A stretch of DNA of 64,000 nucleotides from Allgaiera indica. GTDB taxonomy: Bacteria; Pseudomonadota; Alphaproteobacteria; Rhodobacterales; Rhodobacteraceae. The stretch spans positions 124,001 through 188,000 of the forward strand of contig NZ_FNOB01000005.1 in assembly GCF_900106675.1 (NCBI RefSeq), given 5' to 3'. Shown here in pieces: positions 27,540 through 36,648 of this stretch. How positions within the stretch are numbered: position 1 is the first letter of the stretch; the number at the start of each line of letters is the position of its first letter. The translations under genes and the position numbers were made by a program. A model generated the notes under the pieces. It was given only the letters and a program-made list of their open reading frames with translations. It did not search any database and was not told the origin of the DNA.

Positions 27540-29546
27540 TTATTCGGCCGCGGGCAGCCAGAGGGTGAAGCGCGTGCCCTGCCCCGGCGTGCTTTCGACC
27601 TCGATCGCGCCGCCGGCCTCGTCGATCAGCATGCGGCTGATCGACAGGCCCAGCCCGGTGCCCTCGGCCCGCTTGGTGGTGAAGAAGGGATCGAAAATCC
27701 GGCCCAGCGCCTCGGGCGCGATGCCCTGGCCGGTATCGGCGACGATGATCTCGGCCCCGGCGCGGCCGGTGTGGCCCTCGCGCGGGGCGTCGCGGGTGGT
27801 GATGGTCAGTGTCCCGCCCCCGGGCATGGCGTGCAGCGCGTTGACGATCAGGTTGATCAGCACCTGCTGCAGCCCGGTGCGTTCGATCCGCATCCGCCGC
27901 GTGGCGCTGTCCGCGCGCCGGACCTCGACCCGCGCATCCCGCAGCCGGTGCCGCGTCAGCGCCAGGCAATCCGAAACCACCTCGGCCGGCGCCACCCGGT
28001 CGGCCGAGCCTGAAAATTCCGCCGGCCGCGCGAATTGCAGCAGCTTGGTCACGATCGAGGTGATCCGGTGGACCTGTGCGTCGATCAGGTCGAATTCGGT
28101 CTTCGCCGGCGCCGCCGCCGGGCCCAGGGTCTGGCGCGCGACATCCAGGTTGCCCTGGATCACCGCGACCGGGTTGTTGATCTCATGCGCGATGCTTGCG
28201 GTGATCTCGCCCACCGCGGCCAGCTTTTCCGACATCACCAACTGCTGGGTGGTCTGTTCCAGCCGGCGGTTGACCTCGCGCAGGTCGCGGGTGCGCTCGT
28301 CGACCTTGTCGTTCAATTCGGCCGCCCAGTCGCGCAGCCGCTGGTCGCGTTCCTGCACCTGATCCAGCAGATGGTCCAGATGGCGCGCGACGCGGCCGAT
28401 CTCGTCCTCGGCCTGTGCCTTGCCGATGCGGGCCGACAGATCCCCCGCCTCGACCCTGGCGATCGTGTCGGTCATGCTTTCCAGAGGGCCGAAGATGCGC
28501 CCCGCCCAGCGCAGGAACACCGGCACCGAGATCGCCGCGATCGCCAGGAAGGCCAGCAGCGACAGGATCATGGATTGCGCCTTGGCCTGGGCGAAGGGCC
28601 TGGCCAGGAAGCCGACATACAGCATCCCCACCCGCCGGCCCAGACTGTCGGTGATCGGCTCATAGGCCGAGATGTACCAGTCGTTCACCACGAAGGCCCG
28701 GTCGAGCCAGACCTTGCCCTCGCCCAGCACCCGCTTGCGCACCACCGCCGACACCCGGGTGCCCAGCGCACGGACGTTTTCGAACAGCCGCACGTTGGTC
28801 GACACGCGCACGTCGTCGAGAAACAGCGTCGCCGTGCCGACCGATCCGGCGGGCAGGCTGCGGCTGCGGTAGACCAGCGCGTTGATGCGGTCGATGAAAT
28901 GCAGGTTGCGGTTCAGCAGGATGCCGCCCACCAGCGCGGCGCGGGTGCCGTCGGGCAGCACCACCGGCGCGGCGGCGTGCAGCACCATGCCGTCGTCCTC
29001 GACTTTGCGGGTGGTGGGGCGCGCGGCGCGGGTCGGCACCAGCGGGATGCGCGCGCGCGCGGCCAGCGCCGGCGACAGCGCCGCCAGGGTCTTGGGCCCA
29101 AACACGTCGACCGCCGCCATGCGCTTGCCCGCCAGGGCGCTGTCGACCACCTTCCAGTCGCCCGGCACCCTGGGCGCCACCGGCGTGGTCGAGGCGATCA
29201 CCCCGCCCCCCGGCCGCGCGACATAAAGGAAATCCAGCCCCAGCGCGCGGCGCTCGCGCTCCAGATAGGCGCGGGCGCCGGGGGCCTCGACATGCCGGGC
29301 GAAGGAGACCGAGTTGCCCAGCGCCGCGATCCGCTCGCCGGAATTGGCCAGCAGTTGCGCCATGTATTGATGCGCGATGGTCAGGTCGCCGTTGACCTTG
29401 ACGATCAGCAGGTTGTCGACCTTGCGCGCCCAGCGCAGCGTGGTGAAACCCAACAGCGCCGGCAGCAGCACCAGCATCGGCAACAGCGCGATGACCAGCA
29501 GTCGCAGCCGGACCGAGCCGCGCCTGGGCCGCCACAGCCGCCGCAT
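27540..29546 (-). CDS. Membrane sensor histidine kinase
   Basis: A 668-residue inner-membrane sensor. A first membrane helix lies at about residues 12-35, a long periplasmic region of about 290 residues (cache-like, with VNDWYISAYEPITDSLGRRVGMLYVG near its end) follows, then a second helix (SLLAFLAIAAISVPVFL), a HAMP segment, a coiled coil and the kinase core. The phospho-acceptor motif SIAHEINNP is near residue 450, with N and G boxes NLIVNALHAMPGGG and ADTGQGIAPEAL...GTGLGLSIS. It starts 1 bp after the response regulator stop and so is co-transcribed second. A cache domain points to direct sensing of a small molecule such as a carboxylate, fitting the downstream carrier. Confidence 0.92.
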   Translation of the reverse strand: MRRLWRPRRGSVRLRLLVIALLPMLVLLPALLGFTTLRWARKVDNLLIVKVNGDLTIAHQYMAQLLANSGERIAALGNSVSFARHVEAPGARAYLERERRALGLDFLYVARPGGGVIASTTPVAPRVPGDWKVVDSALAGKRMAAVDVFGPKTLAALSPALAARARIPLVPTRAARPTTRKVEDDGMVLHAAAPVVLPDGTRAALVGGILLNRNLHFIDRINALVYRSRSLPAGSVGTATLFLDDVRVSTNVRLFENVRALGTRVSAVVRKRVLGEGKVWLDRAFVVNDWYISAYEPITDSLGRRVGMLYVGFLARPFAQAKAQSMILSLLAFLAIAAISVPVFLRWAGRIFGPLESMTDTIARVEAGDLSARIGKAQAEDEIGRVARHLDHLLDQVQERDQRLRDWAAELNDKVDERTRDLREVNRRLEQTTQQLVMSEKLAAVGEITASIAHEINNPVAVIQGNLDVARQTLGPAAAPAKTEFDLIDAQVHRITSIVTKLLQFARPAEFSGSADRVAPAEVVSDCLALTRHRLRDARVEVRRADSATRRMRIERTGLQQVLINLIVNALHAMPGGGTLTITTRDAPREGHTGRAGAEIIVADTGQGIAPEALGRIFDPFFTTKRAEGTGLGLSISRMLIDEAGGAIEVESTPGQGTRFTLWLPAAE

Positions 29547-29547
29547 C

Positions 29548-30924
29548 CTAAAGGCCCCAGGCCGCGCATTTGCGGTCGATCGTCTTGCGCGACACGCCCA
29601 GCCGGCGGGCGGCCTCGGACCGGTTGCCGCCGGTGGCCTCCAGCGCGGTCAGGATATGGCGGCGCTCGAGGCTGTCCAGCGGCTCGATCTCGGCCGCCGC
29701 CGGGGGGCTGAGCGTCTCTAGCGGGAAGCGGTCGAAGATCAGCGCGCGTTCGATGAAATTCGACAATTCGCGGATGTTGCCGGGCCAGCCGTGGCGCAGG
29801 ATGGCGCCGCGCGCCGCCGGGGTGAAGGCCAGCGGGCGCAGGCGCAGCTGGGCCGAAAGTTCATCCATGAACAGTTCCGCCAGATCGAGCACGTCATGGC
29901 CGCGCTGGCGCAGCGGCGGCATCTGCACGTCGATCACGTTGATGCGGAAGAACAGATCCTCGCGGAAGCGGCCGGCGGCGACCTCGGCCGACAGGCTGCG
30001 CGAGGTGGCGAAGAGATAGCGCAGATCGAACGGCGCGCCGGCGGCGCGGTCCTCCAGCAGCCGCAACAGCGCAGGCTGGGCGGCTGCGGGCATCTCTGCG
30101 ACCTCGTCGAAGAAGATCGTCCCGCCCCGGGCCGAGGCCAGCAGCCCATCATCGCGCCCGCCCTCCGGCGCGCCATCGCGCCCGCCGCCGGAACTGGCGC
30201 CGCCCGAGGCCTTTCCGAACAGCTCTTCCTCCAGCAGATCGGCGGGAACCGCGGCGCAGTTGATCGCCACGAAGGGCCGCGCGGCGCGCGCCGACAGCGC
30301 ATGCAGATGCCGCGCCGCCACCTCCTTGCCGGTGCCGGATTCGCCGCGGATCAGCACCGGGGACGGCATGTCCGCCACCCGCGCCAGCAGCGCGCGAAGC
30401 GCTTCGATCTGGGGGGAATTGCCGATCAGCCGGTCGCGCCGGGGCCGCCAGATGCCGGTGGCGCGCAATTCGTGGCGCAAAAGGGCGTTTTCCTGGCGCA
30501 GATGGGCGAATTCCAGACAACGCCGCACCGCGTTCAGTACCTGGTTGGACCGCACCGGTTTCAGCACGAAATCCGCCGCCCCCGCGCGCATCGCCTCGAT
30601 CGCGGTTTCCAGGTCGGCATAGGCGGTCAGCATGATCGTGTCGGCCAGGCTGCCCTGGCGGCGGCGCCCGGCCAGCCATTCGATGCCGCTTTGCCCCGGC
30701 ATCATGTTGTCCAGGATGACCACGTCGAAATGGCGCTCGGCCAACAGCGCCTCGGCGGCGGCGGTGCTGTCGGCCTCGGCCACATGCCGGCAATGCGGCG
30801 CCAGGGTCTTGCGCAGGAAATTCCGCATCCCCGGTTCGTCGTCGACCACCAGGATCGCGGCACCGGCCAGCCGCGCGGTGAGCCCGCCGGCTTCGACAGC
30901 CCCCTCGGGTTGCGCTTGCTCCAT
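29548..30924 (-). CDS. NtrC-type response regulator lacking the GAFTGA loop
   Basis: A 458-residue regulator: receiver domain at residues 22-140 (acidic pair Asp28/Asp29, phospho-acceptor Asp72 in ILDNMMPG, Lys122), AAA+ domain at about 165-390 (Walker A GESGTGKE 194-201, Walker B FFDEV 271-275, arginine finger region [11 protein letters not shown]), and a Fis-type helix-turn-helix at the C-terminus ([18 protein letters not shown]). The loop that should read GAFTGA after ELFG instead reads [12 protein letters not shown], followed by a Gly/Arg-rich stretch. GAFTGA contacts sigma54, so this protein probably does not activate sigma54 polymerase; R. capsulatus NtrC is a known precedent. The ATG at 30924 follows GGCGGAGGAACGA. 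First gene of the kinase operon. Confidence 0.92.
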   Translation of the reverse strand: MEQAQPEGAVEAGGLTARLAGAAILVVDDEPGMRNFLRKTLAPHCRHVAEADSTAAAEALLAERHFDVVILDNMMPGQSGIEWLAGRRRQGSLADTIMLTAYADLETAIEAMRAGAADFVLKPVRSNQVLNAVRRCLEFAHLRQENALLRHELRATGIWRPRRDRLIGNSPQIEALRALLARVADMPSPVLIRGESGTGKEVAARHLHALSARAARPFVAINCAAVPADLLEEELFGKASGGASSGGGRDGAPEGGRDDGLLASARGGTIFFDEVAEMPAAAQPALLRLLEDRAAGAPFDLRYLFATSRSLSAEVAAGRFREDLFFRINVIDVQMPPLRQRGHDVLDLAELFMDELSAQLRLRPLAFTPAARGAILRHGWPGNIRELSNFIERALIFDRFPLETLSPPAAAEIEPLDSLERRHILTALEATGGNRSEAARRLGVSRKTIDRKCAAWGL

Positions 30925-30929
30925 TCGTT

Positions 30930-30962
30930 CCTCCGCCGGGCCTCCGCCGGGCCTCCGCCGAG
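30930..30962. repeat. Three 11-bp direct repeats over a ribosome site
   Basis: CCTCCGCCGGG, CCTCCGCCGGG and CCTCCGCCGAG in tandem. On the coding (minus) strand each copy supplies GGCGGAGG; the nearest one serves as the ribosome site of the response regulator gene, so two further Shine-Dalgarno-like copies lie directly upstream. Confidence 0.7.
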
Positions 30963-31210
30963 CCTTGTCTCGCGTCGCGTCCGGGCTGGCCCCTGTAGCA
31001 CCGCGCCGCCCGCCGGCACGCGCGGCCGTTTCCTGCCCCCTTGTCGCCGGGCGGGGAACGGCTTGGCAAGAACCAATTGACGGCAAAGGCCGCGGCGCGC
31101 GGTGCAAGGGCGCAAGCCCGGCCCAGGGGCGCCAGACATCACCCCCCCCTGTCGCCGCCTCACCGTCGCCCCGCCTGTTGTCGGGGGCGCGGAAGAGGCC
31201 AGAGGCGCGC

Positions 31211-33037
31211 TCAGGCTGCCTCTTCCTCTTCCTCCTCGGCCGATTGACGCTGCCACATCGCCGCGTAGCGGCCGTTATGGGCCAGCAATTCCTCATGCCG
31301 GCCCTGTTCGACGATCTCGCCCTTTTCCAGCACGATGATCCGGTCGCTGTCGGCGATGGTCGACAGCCGGTGGGCGATGGTCAGCACCGTGCGTCCCTCG
31401 CCGACCTTGTGCAACGCCTCCTGGATGTCGCGTTCGGTCTGGGTGTCAAGCGCGCTGGTCGCCTCATCGAGCAGCAGGATCGGCGGGTTCTTGAGGATCG
31501 TGCGCGCGATGCCCACGCGCTGCTTCTCGCCGCCGGACAGCTTCAGCCCGCGCTCGCCCACCATGGTGTCGTAGCCCTCGGGCAGGCCTGCGATGAATTC
31601 GTGGATATGGGCGGATTTCGCCGCCGCCACGATCTCGGCCTCGGTCGCGTCGGGGCGGCCGTAGGCGATGTTGTAGCGCACCGTGTCGTTGAACAGCACC
31701 GTGTCCTGCGGCACCACGCCGATCATCTGGTGCAGGCTGTCTTGGGTGACGTCGCGCACGTCCTGGCCGTCGATGCGCAGCGCGCCGCCGGTGACGTCGT
31801 AGAACCGGAACAGAAGCCGCCCGATCGTCGACTTGCCCGCCCCCGACGGCCCGACCACCGCGACCTTCTGGCCCGGCTTCACCGTCAGCGTCAGATCCTT
31901 CAGGATCGGCCGCGCCGCATCATAGCCGAAGGCCACATGGTCGAATTCCACCTGCCCGCCGGTGACATTCAGATCCCGCGCACCGGGCTTGTCGTTCACC
32001 TCGGTCGGCTGTTCGAGCAGGTCGAACATCTCTCCCATGTCGGTCAGCGCCTGGCGGATCTCGCGGTAGACGGTGCCGAGGAAACCCAGCGGCTGGGTGA
32101 TCTGCATCATGTAGGCGTTGACCATGACGAAATCGCCGACGCTCAGCTTGCCCTGCTGCACGCCCATCGCCGCCATCACCATCACGATCACCAGCCCGGT
32201 GGTGATCAACAGCGACTGGCCGAAGTTCAGCAAGCTCAGCGATTGGCCGGTCTTGACCGCAGCGCGTTCATACCCCGCCATGGCGACGTCGTAGCGGCCG
32301 GCCTCGCGCTTCTCGGCGCCGAAATACTTCACCGTCTCGAAGTTCAGCAGGCTGTCGATCGCCTTCTGGTTGGCGTCGGTGTCCTGGGCGTTCATCTCGC
32401 GCCGGATCTGCACCCGCCATTCGGTCACCTTGAAGGTGAACACGATGTACAGCGTGATCGTCACCACCACGACGGCGGCGTACCAGACGTTGAACAGCGT
32501 CAGGAACACCACCGTCACCATGATCAGTTCCAGCAACAGCGGGCCGATCGAGAACAGCGTGAAGCGCAGCAGGAAATCCACCCCCTTCACGCCGCGCTCG
32601 ATGATCCGGCTCAGGCCGCCGGTCTTGCGGGTAATGTGGTAGCGCATCGACAGCCGATGCATATGGGTGAAGGTTTCCAGCGCCAGCGCCCGCAGCGCCC
32701 GCTGCCCGACGCGCACGAACAGCGCGTCGCGCAACTCGCCAAAGCCCACGTTGCCGAGCCGCGCCACGCCATAGGCCACCGTCAGCCCGACAGCGCCCAG
32801 CCCCAGGGTCCAGCCGTCGCCCTTGTGGGCATTGGCCAGCCCGTCCACCGCGCCCTTGTAGAACCACGGGATGATCAACGAGAACACCTTGGCCAGCACC
32901 AGCGCGCCGAGCGCCAGCACCACGCGGCGCTTGACCCAGGTTTCGCCCTTGGGCCAGAGATAGGGGATGACCCGGCGGATCGTGCGCAGGCCCTGCGCCC
33001 GCTCACCATCCTTCACGGAAGCTGTGGTCTTTGTCAT
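31211..33037 (-). CDS. ABC exporter, Atm1/HMT1 family (fused membrane and ATPase domains)
   Basis: A 608-residue half-transporter. Residues about 35-330 hold six membrane helices with the Atm1 hallmark [19 protein letters not shown]. Residues about 365-600 are the ATPase with Walker [10 protein letters not shown], signature [16 protein letters not shown] and Walker [13 protein letters not shown]. The tail ends in an unusual acidic run EEEEEEAA. Bacterial Atm1-type exporters move glutathione-linked compounds or glutathione-metal complexes out of the cytoplasm. The ATG at 33037 ([11 protein letters not shown]) follows GAGGGATC. Monocistronic by spacing; homodimer expected. Confidence 0.92.
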   Translation of the reverse strand: MTKTTASVKDGERAQGLRTIRRVIPYLWPKGETWVKRRVVLALGALVLAKVFSLIIPWFYKGAVDGLANAHKGDGWTLGLGAVGLTVAYGVARLGNVGFGELRDALFVRVGQRALRALALETFTHMHRLSMRYHITRKTGGLSRIIERGVKGVDFLLRFTLFSIGPLLLELIMVTVVFLTLFNVWYAAVVVVTITLYIVFTFKVTEWRVQIRREMNAQDTDANQKAIDSLLNFETVKYFGAEKREAGRYDVAMAGYERAAVKTGQSLSLLNFGQSLLITTGLVIVMVMAAMGVQQGKLSVGDFVMVNAYMMQITQPLGFLGTVYREIRQALTDMGEMFDLLEQPTEVNDKPGARDLNVTGGQVEFDHVAFGYDAARPILKDLTLTVKPGQKVAVVGPSGAGKSTIGRLLFRFYDVTGGALRIDGQDVRDVTQDSLHQMIGVVPQDTVLFNDTVRYNIAYGRPDATEAEIVAAAKSAHIHEFIAGLPEGYDTMVGERGLKLSGGEKQRVGIARTILKNPPILLLDEATSALDTQTERDIQEALHKVGEGRTVLTIAHRLSTIADSDRIIVLEKGEIVEQGRHEELLAHNGRYAAMWQRQSAEEEEEEAA

Positions 33038-33418
33038 TCGTGATCCCTCGTGTTGCCCCCCACATAGGGCGGCAAAGGGGATTTGGCCAGAGCCGCCCCC
33101 GCGCGGGAGGCCGGCATGCAGGCGCCGGGCGACGCCTTCCCTGGGTCCGGCGCCGGCCGGCCGGACGGGCCGATGCGCCCGATCCAGCGCCCTTTTCGCC
33201 ACGCACGCGCAGCGGTGCCCGGCAGGCGCCCGCCCATCGCGACGGGCAGGCGCGCAAAGGCCCAGTCACGGCGGCGGCCCAGTCACGGCGGCGGCGCAGG
33301 CACGGCGGCGGCGCAGGCAATCCCAACGCACCAGGGCGGCCCCAAGGACGGCGACGCTTCCCGGCCCGGGGCGCCGCCCTACGGGTCGCGACCGCCCGGC
33401 CGGCCGGCGCAAGGCCGG
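33038..33418. other. 381-bp intergenic region with 17-bp tandem repeats
   Basis: No gene is supported. The promoter of the Atm1-type exporter should lie at the left. The right half is very GC-rich and contains the tandem repeat at 33260-33320. Open frames crossing it look like GC-bias shadows, with Arg/Ala/Pro-rich translations. Confidence 0.55.
33260..33320. repeat. 17-bp tandem repeat, about 3.5 copies
   Basis: Unit CCCAGTCACGGCGGCGG, with later copies drifting to CGCAGGCACGGCGGCGG; copies begin at 33261, 33278, 33295 and 33312. There are no spacers, so it is not a CRISPR array; slippage-type tandem repeat in non-coding DNA. Confidence 0.75.
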
Positions 33419-34855
33419 TCAGGGCCTTGGCGGGACCGAGAAGACCTGACCGGGATAGATCAGGTTGGGGTCGCGGATCTGCCCCTTGTTGGCCGCGAAG
33501 ACCTTCACATAAAGCAGCCCGTCGCCATAGTTGCGCTTGGCGATGCCCCACAGCGTATAGCCGGGCTGCACGGTGATGATCTCGGCCCGCACGGCGGCGG
33601 AACTGCCTTCCGCCCCCGGCCCGCCGCCGCCCTGACCGCCGGATGCCGCCTTGCCGCCCGGCGCGAGGGCCGCGGCCGCCAGCGCCGCCGGCGCCTCACG
33701 CTTGAAGGGCGTCTCGAACCGCGCAGTCACCTGGCCGCCGGGGTCCAGCTGATCGGCGCGCAGCTTGTAAAGCCCCGCGCCAATTCCGCTTAGCTTGGCC
33801 GACCAGCTTCCATCGGCGCCGACCGGCGTCGTCGCGACCGACCTGTTGTCCAGATAGATCCGAACCGTGTCGCCCTTCGCGCCCCGGCCGGTCAGCTCGA
33901 CCTCGCCGTCCGCCCCGTAGGAGATCGCCGAAATCTCGACCTCGCCCGCGGGCGCCGCGCCCAGACTGCCGCCCGATTGCAGCACCTTGACGCCGTCGCG
34001 CCCGGCCAGCAGCACCGTGGGCACCTGCGGCCCGGCGCCCAAGCCCACGGCCGGCGGCGGCGGCGGCGCCTGGCTCGCGGGCATGGATCGGGGGATCTGC
34101 GCGCCCTGCCCGGCCGAAGGCGCCTCGGCCACCGCCTCGGGGGCGGGCGGCGGCACCTGGGGTTCCGGCGTGGGCGACAGGATCACATCGCCGGACGAGG
34201 CCTGGGCCTTGCCGTTCTTGCCGGTGGCCTGCAACCGCATCACCCGCGGCTTGTCGGACTCGGGCAGCGAAAAGATCGACACGAAGCGCCCCTGGCGGTC
34301 GGCCGCGACCGAGGCCACCTGCTTGCCGCCCACCTCGATCCCCACCTTGGCGCCGGGCGCGGCCCGGCCGGCCACCAGGGCCTCGCCGTTGGGGCTGACG
34401 CGGACCACGTCGAAGGACGGAACGTCGGGCGCAGCCGGCGCGGCCGGGGTCTTGGGCGCCGCCGGGGCCGGGGCCAGGGCCGCCGCGACGCCGGCTGTCT
34501 GCCCCGCCGCGCGCGTCTCGGACGGAGTCGCCCCGGGCACGGGCGCCGCCCCCGACGCGGCTTCGCCCGAGGTGCCATTCTGCGCCGTGCCGGCCGCCGG
34601 CTTGGCTGCCGCGGGCTGCGTCTTCGAAACGGCCGCGCCGCCTGTGCCCGGGGCGATACCCGTGCCAGCGCCAGCGCCCGCAGCCGTGCCGGATCCGCCG
34701 CCTTCGCCGCCGACCGGGCCTGCGGTCACGGCAACCTTCACCGGCTGCTGACGGGTCGCATACCACGCCCCGCCCAGCACCGCGGCGGCAACTACCGCAA
34801 TCCCGGACACCAGGGCGGCCTTGCCACCCTTTCCCAGCTTGTCCCAGCCTGCCAT
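33419..34855 (-). CDS. Membrane-anchored LysM-domain protein
   Basis: A 478-residue protein with an N-terminal membrane anchor (residues about 14-34, GKAALVSGIAVVAAAVLGGAWY), a long Ala/Pro/Gly-rich low-complexity linker (about 40-135), two Ig-like or carbohydrate-binding-like segments (SFDVVRVSPNGEALVAGRAAPG; ISAISYGADGEVELTGRGAKG), and a C-terminal LysM domain (ITVQPGYTLWGIAKRNYGDG ending YPGQVFSVPPRP). LysM binds peptidoglycan, so a role at the cell wall is likely. The same architecture is common in Rhodobacteraceae, function unknown. It has a clear sigma70-like promoter that overlaps the divergent promoter of the LOG-like gene. Confidence 0.88.
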   Translation of the reverse strand: MAGWDKLGKGGKAALVSGIAVVAAAVLGGAWYATRQQPVKVAVTAGPVGGEGGGSGTAAGAGAGTGIAPGTGGAAVSKTQPAAAKPAAGTAQNGTSGEAASGAAPVPGATPSETRAAGQTAGVAAALAPAPAAPKTPAAPAAPDVPSFDVVRVSPNGEALVAGRAAPGAKVGIEVGGKQVASVAADRQGRFVSIFSLPESDKPRVMRLQATGKNGKAQASSGDVILSPTPEPQVPPPAPEAVAEAPSAGQGAQIPRSMPASQAPPPPPAVGLGAGPQVPTVLLAGRDGVKVLQSGGSLGAAPAGEVEISAISYGADGEVELTGRGAKGDTVRIYLDNRSVATTPVGADGSWSAKLSGIGAGLYKLRADQLDPGGQVTARFETPFKREAPAALAAAALAPGGKAASGGQGGGGPGAEGSSAAVRAEIITVQPGYTLWGIAKRNYGDGLLYVKVFAANKGQIRDPNLIYPGQVFSVPPRP

Positions 34856-34896
34856 CCCAACTCCCCGTTGCGGGGCGCCTTTTCCCGGGCCCGCGC

Positions 34897-34925
34897 TTGA
34901 GTGACCATAGCAACCCCGATATCAC
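34897..34925 (+). promoter_or_regulatory. Promoter of the LOG-like gene
   Basis: TTGAGT, 17-bp spacer, TATCAC. It predicts a start near 34932 and a short leader before the ATG at 34958. It also argues against the in-frame upstream ATG at 34901, which would lie inside the promoter. Confidence 0.6.
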
Positions 34926-34932
34926 GGGTCAA
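34904..34932 (-). promoter_or_regulatory. Promoter of the LysM gene, overlapping the divergent promoter
   Basis: On the minus strand TTGACC, 17-bp spacer, TATGGT. The two face-to-face promoters occupy 34897-34932, so polymerase binding at one should exclude the other. Confidence 0.65.
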
Positions 34933-34957
34933 AGAAACCCTTCACGCGGAAGTTCCC

Positions 34958-35515
34958 ATGCCCCGTCCGACCCGTTCGATCTGTGTCTTCTGCGGCTCGC
35001 GCAGCGGGACGCGCCCCGAATATGCGGCCCAGGCCCATGCCCTGGGCAGCCTGATCGCCGCCGAGAACTGGCGCCTCGTCTACGGCGCCGGCGATGTCGG
35101 GCTGATGGGCGAGGTCGCCCATGCCGCCCAGGCCGCGGGGGCGGAAACCTTCGGCGTCATCCCGGTGCATCTGCTGGGGGTCGAGCGCGGCAGCCGGGAT
35201 CTGACCACCTTCATCGTGACCGAGGACATGCACGAGCGCAAGAAGGTGATGTTCATGAATTCCGACGCGGTGGTGGTGTTGCCCGGCGGCGCGGGATCGC
35301 TGGACGAATTCTTCGAGGTGCTGACCTGGCGCCAGCTGGGGCTACACGCGAAACCGATCCTGTTGCTGGACACCGAGGGCTACTGGCAGCCGCTGATGGG
35401 GCTGATCGACCATGTCATCGCCGAGGGCTTCGCCGATCCGGGCATCCGCGATTACGTCACGCTGATCCCCGACATTCCGGCGCTGGCGGCGGCCCTGCGC
35501 GCCGCCCTGTCCTGA
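34958..35515 (+). CDS. LOG family protein (TIGR00730 Rossmann fold)
   Basis: A 185-residue Rossmann-fold protein of the lysine-decarboxylase-like/LOG family. Known members hydrolyse nucleoside 5'-monophosphates (including cytokinin ribotides) to base and ribose phosphate. The active-site motif is PGGAGSLDE, compared with PGGxGTxxE in characterised enzymes, and the N-terminus ICVFCGSRSG and GAGDVGLMGEVA fit the family. The ATG at 34958 is chosen because the family begins here and a promoter lies directly upstream. The 3' end overlaps the convergent rarD gene by 64 bp. Confidence 0.9.
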   Translation: MPRPTRSICVFCGSRSGTRPEYAAQAHALGSLIAAENWRLVYGAGDVGLMGEVAHAAQAAGAETFGVIPVHLLGVERGSRDLTTFIVTEDMHERKKVMFMNSDAVVVLPGGAGSLDEFFEVLTWRQLGLHAKPILLLDTEGYWQPLMGLIDHVIAEGFADPGIRDYVTLIPDIPALAAALRAALS

Positions 35516-36384
35516 CGCAGCGCGGCGGCCGAATAGATCGCCAGCGCCGTCCAGATCAGCGCGAAGGCGATCAGGTGCCAACGCGTGAACGGCTCGGCGA
35601 AGACCAGAGTCGCCACCACGAATTGCAGCGTCGGGTTGATGTATTGCAACAGCCCCATCGTGGCCATGTTCACCCGCCGCGCGGCATAGGAAAACAGGAT
35701 CAGCGGCCCGCCCGTCAGCACGCCCGAAAACGCCAGCAGCAGCGCGGTCCGCGCATCTGCGCCGAACACCGGCGCCGGCCCGCCCGGCCAAAGCCCCGCG
35801 CCCAGCCCCGCCAGATAGGCCAGCGCCAGCGGCGACAGCATCAGAACCTCGGCGGTGACCGAGACCACCGGACCGGCATCGAGCCACTTCTTGATCAACC
35901 CGTAGCAGCCGAAACTGCCCGCCAGCGCAAGCGAGATCCACGGCGTGACCCCAAGCCCCAGCGCCAATACCAGCACCGCCGCCCCGGCCAGCGCGACCGC
36001 CAGCGCCTGGGCCATGCCGATGCGTTCGCGAAACACCACCACACCGATCAGCACGGCGACCAGCGGAAAGATGTAATAGCCCAGGCTGGCCTGCATCACA
36101 TGGTTGATCTGCACCGAGAAGATGAACAGGAACCAGTTGGCCGATATCATCAGCGCGGCGGTCAGCGTGATCGCCGCGCGCCGCCCGCGCAGCAGCCGCG
36201 CCACCTGGCCCAGCCGACCCTGAAAGGCCAGCACCACGCCGAAGAACAGCGCCGACCACAGCGTGCGATGCGCCAGTACCTCGATCGCCGGAAGACCGTC
36301 CAGCAAGCGGTAATAAAGCGCCGAAGCCCCCCAGAATGTACAGGCGGCGATCATCGCCAACACGCCTTTTCCCGCCTCGCTCAT
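35452..36384 (-). CDS. rarD: EamA/RarD family transporter
   Basis: A 310-residue inner-membrane protein of the drug/metabolite transporter superfamily with ten helices in two EamA halves. RarD features include TFWGASALYYRLLDGLPAIEVLAHRTLWS near the N-terminus, INHVMQASLGYYIFPL and LLQYINPTLQFVVATLVFAEPF. The start at 36384 (MSEAGKGVLAM) is where the family begins; the longer frame is GC shadow. Its last 21 codons are antisense to the 3' end of the LOG-like gene. The substrate is unknown. Confidence 0.9.
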   Translation of the reverse strand: MSEAGKGVLAMIAACTFWGASALYYRLLDGLPAIEVLAHRTLWSALFFGVVLAFQGRLGQVARLLRGRRAAITLTAALMISANWFLFIFSVQINHVMQASLGYYIFPLVAVLIGVVVFRERIGMAQALAVALAGAAVLVLALGLGVTPWISLALAGSFGCYGLIKKWLDAGPVVSVTAEVLMLSPLALAYLAGLGAGLWPGGPAPVFGADARTALLLAFSGVLTGGPLILFSYAARRVNMATMGLLQYINPTLQFVVATLVFAEPFTRWHLIAFALIWTALAIYSAAALRQDRAARRAAASAGMSGISVT

Positions 36385-36550
36385 CGTTTGCCCCCTGCTC
36401 TTGCGCAGGCCTGCTCTAGCCCTTCGCGGGGCGGAAGGTAAGGGGGCGCCGCACCGGACCGGCCGGCGCGGGCGTGGCGATGGCGCGCCACCGCCCCCAA
36501 GCCCCCGCGTCGGACTTTCGCCAGACCGGCAAGCCAAAAGAACCCCTGGC

Positions 36551-36640
36551 CCTTCACCTTGGCGCAAATACTCCGCGGGGGCCGCCATGCGTCGCGTCAT
36601 TGGTCCGAGCGACGATGGCGTCGGGGCAGCGCCCCCGCCG
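36551..36640. repeat. REP-like intergenic element, degenerate copy
   Basis: CCTTCACCTTGGCGCAAATACTCCGCGGGGGCC at its start matches the right arm of the 19971-20087 element (CTTCATCTTGGCATAAATACTCCGGGGG), and GGGGCAGCGCCCCC near its end matches the GGGGGCAGCGCC block. About 45 bp of unlike sequence separate the two blocks. Confidence 0.6.
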
Positions 36641-36648
36641 CCGCGGCC

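Noticed and set aside
33260-33320. Possible CRISPR array
   Set aside because: The 17-bp units are directly adjacent with no spacers, and no cas genes are near.
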